Shown here: positions 6,833 through 11,649 of the stretch, in pieces | Layout: each line of letters starts with the position of its first letter | How positions within the stretch are numbered: the first letter of the stretch is position 1 | DNA from: Actinomycetota bacterium | GTDB taxonomy: Bacteria > Actinomycetota > Thermoleophilia > Solirubrobacterales > 70-9 | DNA: 11,649 bases | Assembly: GCA_018268695.1 (NCBI GenBank) | Contig: JAFDWD010000970.1 | Location: forward strand, 1 to 11,649 | Direction: 5' to 3' | Position numbers and translations under genes: made by a program | Notes under the pieces: generated by a model | Told to the model about the DNA's origin: nothing | Databases searched by the model: none | What the model saw: the letters and a program-made list of their open reading frames with translations, nothing else

Positions 6833-7432
6833 TCAGCGCAAGGCCCCGAGTCCCGCTTCGAGGAACTTGAATCCGGCCTCGAGCGCCTCCTCAGGCTTCT
6901 TCTTGCGCTTCTCTTCGTCGAGGCGATTGCGCAGTGACAGCAGGACGCCGAGGAAGGCGGCGGCGAAGGTCTGGGGACCGGGGTCGCCGGGCGCGGCGCC
7001 GAGCTCCTCGGCGACAGCCGCGGCGATGACTTCGGCGAAGCGGTCCAGGTAGCGGTGCTCGATCAGGCGGAGGTCGGAGTCCTCGATGATCGCGCGGCGG
7101 CGCAGGACCTCAAGCTCATCGTCGTGCTGCTCGGGGTCGCGATCGGCGATCCAGAGGCGCAGGCGCTCGATCAGCGGCCGATCCTCCTCGGCGAGGCGGG
7201 CGGCGAGACCGTCCAGCACCTCGTCGGCACCGTCGAACGGGATCTCGTCTTTGTTCGGAAAGTAGGTGGAGACGGTTCGCGGAGATACCATCGCGCGCTC
7301 GGCGATCATCGGGATCGTCGTGGCGCGGTAGCCAGATTCAAGACTCAGTTCGAGCGTCGCCACGACGATGTCGCGCCGGGTGCGGCGCTTCTTCAGCTCG
7401 CGCAGCCCCTCCACAGTCGCATCGGCAGCCAT
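6833..7432 (-). CDS. TetR/AcrR-family transcriptional repressor
   Basis: A 199-residue DNA-binding regulator of typical TetR length, probably repressing the divergent MMPL transporter gene and itself. The N-terminal TetR_N domain is clear at residues 16-62: RTRRDIVVATLELSLESGY leads into the HTH ATTIPMIAERAMVSPRTVSTYF, followed by PNKDE. The C-terminal ligand domain (about 65-199) is helical and ends in a charged, Lys/Glu-rich stretch (DEEKRKKKPEEAL). The ATG at 7432 has GGAGG only one base away (7438-7434), too close for normal use. A -10-like TAGACT (7444-7439) would place the transcript start almost at the ATG, so the mRNA may be leaderless. The ligand is unknown. Confidence 0.92.
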   Translation of the reverse strand: MAADATVEGLRELKKRRTRRDIVVATLELSLESGYRATTIPMIAERAMVSPRTVSTYFPNKDEIPFDGADEVLDGLAARLAEEDRPLIERLRLWIADRDPEQHDDELEVLRRRAIIEDSDLRLIEHRYLDRFAEVIAAAVAEELGAAPGDPGPQTFAAAFLGVLLSLRNRLDEEKRKKKPEEALEAGFKFLEAGLGALR

Positions 7433-7471
7433 GCCTCCAGTCTATCCGTCCGGGGTGAAAACCTGTATTTG

Positions 7472-7497
7472 CTTGCAATTTTGCAAGACCTTGCAAG
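7472..7497. promoter_or_regulatory. Candidate TetR operator: three TTGCAA half-sites
   Basis: CTTGCAATTTTGCAAG (7472-7487) is a palindrome with seven-base arms and a TT spacer. It is followed two bases later by CTTGCAAG (7490-7497), itself palindromic. TTGCAA therefore starts at 7473, 7481 and 7491. The element sits in the 75-base gap between tetR and the MMPL gene. The first TTGCAA could act as a -35 with AAGAAT (7495-7500) as a poor -10, 16 bases apart, for MMPL; a bound repressor would then block it. Seen: repeats and location. Inferred: TetR binding and promoter use. Confidence 0.6.
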
Positions 7498-7507
7498 AAT
7501 GCGAGCC

Positions 7508-9688
7508 ATGGCAGCTATCCTCCAGCGCCTCGGGCGCAACTCATTTCGTCATCGACGCCGGGTTCTGGGCATCTGGCTCGTCCTCCTCGTCGCGCTCGCC
7601 GTCGTCGGCGGCGCCGTCTCCAAGCCTTTCTCCGAAGAATTCAAGATCCCCGGCACCGGCTCCCAGCAGGCCATCGACCTACTGAAAGAGAAGCTCCCCG
7701 CCGCCAGCGGTGCCTCCGGACAGGTCGTCATCGTGGCGCCCGACGGCCGCAAGGTGACCGAAGACGCAAAGGCGATCGAAGAGAGCGTCGCCGCCGCGGG
7801 CAAGACGCCCGGCGTCGTCGCCGTCACCGACCCGCTGGAGACGCCCGGCGCGATCTCAAAGGACGGCCGCTACGCGCTGGCCCAAGTGCAATTCGCCGAA
7901 GAACGCGACCAGATCGACGAAAGCGACCGCGCAACGCTCCAGGACTCCTTCGCGCCGGCGAAGGGGGCCGGCCTGAACGTGCAGTTCGGCGGCGCCGCCG
8001 GCGAAAAGAAGGCCGAAGCCGGGGGCGCCTCCGAGGCGATCGGCTTCATCGTCGCGCTGATCGTCCTCGCCATCACCTTCGGCTCGCTGCTGACGGCGGG
8101 GCTGCCACTGTTGACCGCGGCGATCGGCGTCGGCACCGGCATCCTCGGCATCACTCTGGTCACCGCCTTCACCACGCTCAGCTCGACCACGTCGGCGCTG
8201 GCAACGATGCTCGGGCTCGCGGTCGGGATCGACTACGCGCTCTTCATCGTGTCCCGGTACCGGACCAGCGTCGCCAAAGGGATGGAGCCTGAGGAGGCGA
8301 TCGGCCACGCGGTCGGCACCTCCGGCAGCGCCGTCGTTTTCGCCGGCGCCACGGTGGCGATCGCGCTCGCCGCGCTCGCCGTCTGTGGGATCCCCTTCCT
8401 CACCGCGATGGGTCTCGCAGCCGCCGGAACGGTCGTGATCGCGTTGCTGATCGCGCTCACCCTCGTCCCGGCGCTGCTCGGCTTCGCCGGGAGGCGAGCA
8501 CTGAAGGGCAAGGACCTCGAACGCCCGCGCGGCACCGAGGAGACCATGGGCAAGCGCTGGGTCGATCTTGTTACCCGGCACAAGGTTGCCGCCGCGGCGA
8601 TCCCGGCGATTGCCCTGCTCGTGCTCGCGATCCCGGTGATGAACATGCGCCTCGGCCTGCCCGGCGAGGGTACGGCTCCGAAGGACGAAACCAGACGCCA
8701 GGCCTACGACCTGATCACCGACGGCTTCGGCCCCGGCGCCAATGGCGCACTCGCGGTGGTCGCCCAGCTGCCGCGGGATGGCGCGCTCGCCGCGGGGAAA
8801 GCCGTCGCATCCGAGCTCACCAAGGTGGACGACGTCGCCAAGGTCGGCGTGCCGTCCTTCGACCCGGACAGATCGATCGCCGTTATCGGCGTGACGCCGA
8901 GGAGCGGGCCCGAAAGCTCGGCCACCGAAGACCTCGTGGAAGCGATACGCGAGCAGACCGTCGCAGCCGACGGCTCCCACCTCCTCGTCGCCGGCGCGAC
9001 CGCCTCGAACATCGACGTTTCCGCCCAGCTCGCCGAATCACTCCCGCTCTACCTCATCGTGGTGGTCGGCCTGGCGCTGGTCCTGTTGATAGTCGCCTTC
9101 CGCTCGATCCTCGTGCCGTTGACGGCGATCGCGGGCTTCCTGCTCACGATCGGCGCCTCCTTCGGCGCCGTGGTCGCGGTCTTCCAAGAAGGGACGGCGG
9201 CCGGCCTCTTCGGGGTTGAGGCGTCCCCGACGATCCTCAGCTTCCTCCCCGTTCTCGCCGTCGGCATCCTCTTCGGCCTGGCCATGGACTACCAGGTGTT
9301 CCTCGTCTCGCGGATGCGCGAGGAGCACGCCCACGGCGCCGGAGCCCTCGACTCCGTCCGCACCGGATTCCGCCACGGCGCTCGGGTCGTCACCGCGGCG
9401 GGCCTGATCATGATCTCGGTCTTCGCGGGCTTCATCGTCCCCGACGAACCGGTCATCAAATCGATCGGCTTCGCCCTCGCGATCGGCATCCTCTTCGACG
9501 CCTTCATCGTACGGATGACGATCATCCCCGCCGTGATGGCGATGCTCGGCGACCGCGCCTGGTGGCTCCCCACCTGGCTCGACCGCCTGATTCCGGACGT
9601 GGACCTGGAGGGCACCGGCCTGGAGAGGCGAGAGCATCCCACCCCCAGCCCCGCAGCCGAGCCCGCCCTGGGCGGCGAGGCAGGTTAG
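7508..9688 (+). CDS. MMPL/RND-family membrane transporter
   Basis: A 726-residue inner-membrane exporter of the MMPL family, probably proton-driven, moving lipids or hydrophobic drugs outward. A basic N-terminus is followed by TM1 (about 20-38), an external domain (39-174), a bundle of helices (about 177-328), a cytoplasmic linker, TM7 (about 358-377), a second external domain (378-510) and a second bundle (about 513-684). The last ~40 residues are a hydrophilic tail rich in Pro, Glu and Ala. The Asp-Tyr pairs that carry protons in MmpL3-type pumps are present in both halves: GIDYALF (Asp242/Tyr243) and AMDYQVF (Asp594/Tyr595). An ATG at 7499 would add three residues; neither start has a clear Shine-Dalgarno. 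The open frame runs upstream to 7055 but crosses the operator and tetR, so I reject that extension. It is divergent from tetR, which suggests substrate-inducible export. The cargo is unknown. Confidence 0.93.
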   Translation: MAAILQRLGRNSFRHRRRVLGIWLVLLVALAVVGGAVSKPFSEEFKIPGTGSQQAIDLLKEKLPAASGASGQVVIVAPDGRKVTEDAKAIEESVAAAGKTPGVVAVTDPLETPGAISKDGRYALAQVQFAEERDQIDESDRATLQDSFAPAKGAGLNVQFGGAAGEKKAEAGGASEAIGFIVALIVLAITFGSLLTAGLPLLTAAIGVGTGILGITLVTAFTTLSSTTSALATMLGLAVGIDYALFIVSRYRTSVAKGMEPEEAIGHAVGTSGSAVVFAGATVAIALAALAVCGIPFLTAMGLAAAGTVVIALLIALTLVPALLGFAGRRALKGKDLERPRGTEETMGKRWVDLVTRHKVAAAAIPAIALLVLAIPVMNMRLGLPGEGTAPKDETRRQAYDLITDGFGPGANGALAVVAQLPRDGALAAGKAVASELTKVDDVAKVGVPSFDPDRSIAVIGVTPRSGPESSATEDLVEAIREQTVAADGSHLLVAGATASNIDVSAQLAESLPLYLIVVVGLALVLLIVAFRSILVPLTAIAGFLLTIGASFGAVVAVFQEGTAAGLFGVEASPTILSFLPVLAVGILFGLAMDYQVFLVSRMREEHAHGAGALDSVRTGFRHGARVVTAAGLIMISVFAGFIVPDEPVIKSIGFALAIGILFDAFIVRMTIIPAVMAMLGDRAWWLPTWLDRLIPDVDLEGTGLERREHPTPSPAAEPALGGEAG

Positions 9689-9707
9689 ACCCCGAGCAAC
9701 CGACTTT

Positions 9708-9737
9708 CACGAAGACCCGCCCCGGCGGGTCTTCGTG
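9708..9737. terminator. Strong hairpin, likely bidirectional terminator
   Basis: The 13-base arms CACGAAGACCCGC (9708-9720) and GCGGGTCTTCGTG (9725-9737) pair perfectly around a CCCG loop. It lies 19 bases after the MMPL stop and 26 bases past the tRNA-Tyr 3' end on the other strand, so it can serve both. No U-tract follows on either strand, which is common for hairpins in very GC-rich actinobacteria. Confidence 0.7.
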
Positions 9738-9763
9738 ATTCAGGAGGCGTTGGTTCGCGCCTA

Positions 9764-9845
9764 TGGGGGAGAGAGGATTCGAACCTCTGTAGGCAGAGCC
9801 AATGGGTTTACAGCCCATCTCCTTTAACCACTCGGACACTCCCCC
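9764..9845 (-). tRNA. tRNA-Tyr (anticodon GTA)
   Basis: An 82-base class II tRNA on the minus strand. The acceptor stem GGGGGAG (9845-9839) pairs with CTCCCCC (9771-9765), and A9764 (minus strand) is the discriminator. The anticodon arm has stem ATGGG/CCCAT and loop CTGTAAA, giving anticodon GTA for tyrosine. A long variable arm, as expected for bacterial tRNA-Tyr, precedes the T arm (AGAGG, loop TTCGAAT, CCTCT). CCA is not encoded; the minus strand continues TAG, so CCA must be added after transcription. It lies 30 bases downstream of the SnoaL-like gene on the same strand. Confidence 0.95.
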
Positions 9846-9858
9846 GGGTGGGTCGGAG

Positions 9859-9864
9859 ATTCTA
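9859..9864 (-). promoter_or_regulatory. Possible -10 element of the tRNA-Tyr promoter
   Basis: TAGAAT on the minus strand (five of six matches to TATAAT) ends 13 bases before the tRNA 5' end, in the short gap after the SnoaL-like gene. I saw no matching -35. It suggests the tRNA has its own promoter rather than depending on read-through. Confidence 0.4.
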
Positions 9865-9875
9865 GTAAGACGGGG

Positions 9876-10262
9876 TCAGGCGGGCGGTGCGGCGCCGAGG
9901 CGGGCAGACATCTGCTCGTTGAAGGCGTTCACGGCCTTGAGGGGGCGGAGGAAGACGGTGAGGTCGGTGACGCGGCCGTCGGCGTCGAGGGTGAGGTAGT
10001 CGACGCCCTCGATCTCGAGGTTGCCGTCGACCTTGGCGGCGAAGCGGAGGACGACGGTGCCGTCGCCGTGGACCTCGTCGAGATAGCGGAAGTCTTCGAA
10101 GACCTCGATCACGTTGGCGAGGACGAACATCGCGATGTCGCGGCCTTCGAAGCCCTTGAAGAGGATCGGGCTGTGGAGGACGACGTCCTCGGCGAGGGTC
10201 TCGCGCAGGAGGTCGAGGTCCTTGGTCTCGGCGGCAATGCGGAACGCATGCGGTTCGGGCAT
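9876..10262 (-). CDS. NTF2/SnoaL-like small fold protein
   Basis: A 128-residue cytoplasmic protein with the pattern of the nuclear transport factor 2 / SnoaL-like fold. N-terminal helices (AFRIAAETKDLDLLRETLAED) are followed by VVLHSPILFKGFEGRD. Beta strands then end in GVDYLTLDADGRVTDLTVFLRPL, a typical final hairpin of these proteins. The fold includes ketosteroid isomerases, polyketide cyclases and non-catalytic ligand binders, so the reaction cannot be called. No Shine-Dalgarno is visible before the ATG. The gene is divergent from the F420-type nitroreductase gene across a 48-base gap and has tRNA-Tyr just downstream. Fold assignment is fairly good; function unknown. Confidence 0.85.
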   Translation of the reverse strand: MPEPHAFRIAAETKDLDLLRETLAEDVVLHSPILFKGFEGRDIAMFVLANVIEVFEDFRYLDEVHGDGTVVLRFAAKVDGNLEIEGVDYLTLDADGRVTDLTVFLRPLKAVNAFNEQMSARLGAAPPA

Positions 10263-10293
10263 GGGATCAGCCTAGCCGCCGGGAACTTGGTCG

Positions 10294-10302
10294 TGGGATA
10301 AT
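10294..10302 (+). promoter_or_regulatory. Extended -10 promoter element for a leaderless gene
   Basis: TGGGATAAT combines an extended -10 TGn with GATAAT (five of six matches to TATAAT). The hexamer ends eight bases before the ATG at 10311, so transcription should begin at or very near the start codon and give a leaderless mRNA. No -35 is evident, consistent with an extended -10 promoter. Confidence 0.5.
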
Positions 10303-10310
10303 CGCGGCCG

Positions 10311-10883
10311 ATGTTCGGGGACCACTTCTACGCGAAGCTGTCGAACTCGCTCGGCGCTCGCGGCCTGCGCTGGACCGGCAAGCTGAACGTGCCCCTCTAC
10401 CGGCTGAGCGGCGGGCGGCTGATGAGCAAGGTCGGCGACGGACCGGTGCTGCTGCTGACCACGACCGGCCGCAAGAGCGGCGAGCCGCGGACGGCGCCGG
10501 TGCTCTACCTGGCCCACGGCGAGAGCTTCATCCTGATCGACACCAACGGCGGCAACGAGAAGCTGCCGGGCTGGTCCCACAACCTGAAGGCGAAGCCCGA
10601 GGCGGAGGTGGAGATCGGGCGGGAGAAGATCGAGATCACGGCACGAATCGCCGAGGGCGCCGAGCGCGACGAGCTGTGGCGGGCCTGCAACGACCAGTAC
10701 AGCGGCTTCGACCAGTACGTCGAGTGGCTGGACCGCACGCCGTCGGTGTGGGTGCTCGAACCGGTTGCCGCCGCAGGCAAGGCGCCGCGGCCGTCTCGCG
10801 AGGCTGAGGAAGACGGCGACGTCGGCACGACCCGCGAACACGCCGCGGCGGCAGACGATACGAGCCCCCTGGACACGATTTGA
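10311..10883 (+). CDS. Deazaflavin (F420)-dependent nitroreductase/quinone reductase family protein (DDN-like)
   Basis: A 190-residue split-barrel protein of the DDN family, known in mycobacteria as F420H2-dependent quinone and nitroimidazole reductases. The family core is LLLTTTGRKSGEPRTAPVLYL (residues 47-67), then DTNGGNEKLPGWSHNLKAKP (77-96) and YVEWLDRTPSVWVLEPV at the end of the fold (136-152). Family members usually stop near here. The remaining ~38 residues are charged, Ala-rich and probably disordered, so they are an extra tail. The start is supported by the extended -10 just upstream and gives a likely leaderless message. Its stop overlaps the TTG start of the next gene, so this protein and the Tat-exported flavoprotein are probably made together. 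The physiological electron acceptor is unknown. Confidence 0.9.
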   Translation: MFGDHFYAKLSNSLGARGLRWTGKLNVPLYRLSGGRLMSKVGDGPVLLLTTTGRKSGEPRTAPVLYLAHGESFILIDTNGGNEKLPGWSHNLKAKPEAEVEIGREKIEITARIAEGAERDELWRACNDQYSGFDQYVEWLDRTPSVWVLEPVAAAGKAPRPSREAEEDGDVGTTREHAAAADDTSPLDTI

Positions 10884-11649
10884 ACGAGAAGCTGACGCGG
10901 CGACGATTCCTGGCCGGCGCGGCCGGTGTCGGGGCGGCGGCGGCACTGGGGCCGCTCGCGCTCGCGAACGCGGTCGACCGACGGGCGGTCCCGGGGCAGC
11001 CGCGGATCGCGATCGTCGGAGCCGGGCTCGCCGGGCTCACCTGCGCCTACCGCCTTCACCAGCACGGCATCGCCTCGACTCTGTACGAGGCCCACGCCCA
11101 CCGGGTCGGCGGCCGCTGCTGGACGGCGCGCGAGTTCGCCGCCGGGCAGACCGCCGAGCACGGCGGCGAGTTCATCGACTCCGCCCACCGCCGCATCCGC
11201 GCGCTCGCCGCCGACCTCGACCTGACGCTCGACGACGTCGAAGCCGCCGCGCGCAAACGACCCGGCCTCCACCCCAGGCTCGTCCTCGAAGGAAAGGTGC
11301 GCCGCTTCGACGAGGTCTACCGCGAGGCTGGCCTGCTCAGCGAGCGCGCCCACGCCGACGGCCGCCGCATCCTCCGCTTCGGCTGGAACGACTCGACCCC
11401 CGCGGCGCGCGCGCTCGATCGGACCACCGCCGCCGAGTGGCTCGACCGTGCCCTCCCCCACGGCTCCCACCGACTTCTGCGCCTCGCGGTCGAACAGTTC
11501 ATGGCCGAGGAGTACGGGCTCGACGTCGACCGGCTCAGCGCGATCGCGATGCTGCTCCAGTTCGGCCCCTTCGGCGCCGAATCAGACGAACGCTTCCACG
11601 TCCACGGCGGCAACGACCAGCTCGCCTGGGGCATGGCCGAACAGCTGCC
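10880..11649 (+). CDS. Tat-exported FAD-dependent amine-oxidase-like oxidoreductase (3' end outside window)
   Basis: 256 codons are visible, from a TTG start that overlaps the previous stop as TTGA (10880-10883). The N-terminus carries a twin-arginine signal, TRRRFLAG (residues 6-13), then an Ala-rich hydrophobic stretch with likely cleavage near LALANA (26-31). The mature part opens with the FAD dinucleotide-binding motif IVGAGLAGLTCAYRL (45-59, GxGxxG at 47-52). It continues to YEAHAHRVGGRC and EHGGEFID, all typical of flavin-containing amine oxidases / NAD(P)-binding Rossmann flavoproteins. FHVHGGNDQLAWGMAEQL near the window end matches the mid-protein substrate-domain motif of this family. 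TTG is the only start I see that keeps the whole Tat signal. It should act outside the cytoplasmic membrane, folded with FAD before export. The substrate (amine, carotenoid-like or other) is not decidable. Confidence 0.9.
   Translation, partial: MNEKLTRRRFLAGAAGVGAAAALGPLALANAVDRRAVPGQPRIAIVGAGLAGLTCAYRLHQHGIASTLYEAHAHRVGGRCWTAREFAAGQTAEHGGEFIDSAHRRIRALAADLDLTLDDVEAAARKRPGLHPRLVLEGKVRRFDEVYREAGLLSERAHADGRRILRFGWNDSTPAARALDRTTAAEWLDRALPHGSHRLLRLAVEQFMAEEYGLDVDRLSAIAMLLQFGPFGAESDERFHVHGGNDQLAWGMAEQL

Noticed and set aside
5496..7052. Plus-strand frame of 518 codons overlapping hyuB and tetR
   Set aside because: Arg-rich shadow reading that crosses from hyuB into the tetR gene on the opposite strand, with no domain.
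7472..7497. TTGCAA repeats as a CRISPR-like or mobile-element repeat
   Set aside because: Units are too short and closely spaced, there are no spacers or transposase, and the site lies exactly in a TetR-target intergenic region.
7055..7507. Upstream extension of the MMPL reading frame
   Set aside because: It is antisense to tetR and runs through the operator. MMPL proteins start just before TM1, matching the ATG at 7508 or 7499.
9764..9845. tRNA-Tyr as an integration (att) site for a mobile element
   Set aside because: I found no integrase gene and no obvious direct repeat of the tRNA 3' end in the window.

Overview
This is a high-GC window with tightly packed genes, short 1-4 nt overlaps between co-directional genes and several apparently leaderless starts. 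Together with a deazaflavin (F420)-type nitroreductase and an MMPL transporter, this suggests a high-GC actinobacterium. A Thermoleophilia/Solirubrobacterales-like host is my guess from the overall look, not something I could test. No stretch over 300 bases lacks a gene, and I saw no insertion sequence, integrase, CRISPR array or phage gene.

Left part (1-6807): a divergent regulatory and catabolic locus. On the minus strand a short-chain dehydrogenase/reductase (SDR) gene runs into a MerR-type regulator that is cut by the window start. On the plus strand a GntR/FadR-type regulator, an M24 'pita-bread' fold protein, a HyuA-type ATP-binding subunit and a HyuB-type subunit form a four-gene operon. 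All three junctions are ATGA overlaps. HyuA and HyuB together form an ATP-dependent enzyme of the hydantoinase / 5-oxoprolinase / caprolactamase / ketone carboxylase superfamily, and the substrate is not evident from sequence. The M24 protein has lost four of the five usual metal ligands, and HyuB has Gln where its family normally has a metal-binding His. This makes the cassette the best candidate here for an uncharacterised pathway.

Middle part (6833-9763): a TetR-type repressor (minus) is divergent from an MMPL/RND membrane transporter (plus). Their 75-base intergenic region holds three TTGCAA half-sites, a strong candidate operator. A 13-bp hairpin follows the transporter.

Right part (9764-11649): tRNA-Tyr (GTA anticodon, minus) lies just downstream of an NTF2/SnoaL-like small protein gene (minus). 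Divergent from that gene, an F420-dependent nitroreductase-family protein overlaps (TTGA) a Tat-exported FAD-dependent amine-oxidase-like protein. The latter is cut by the window end.
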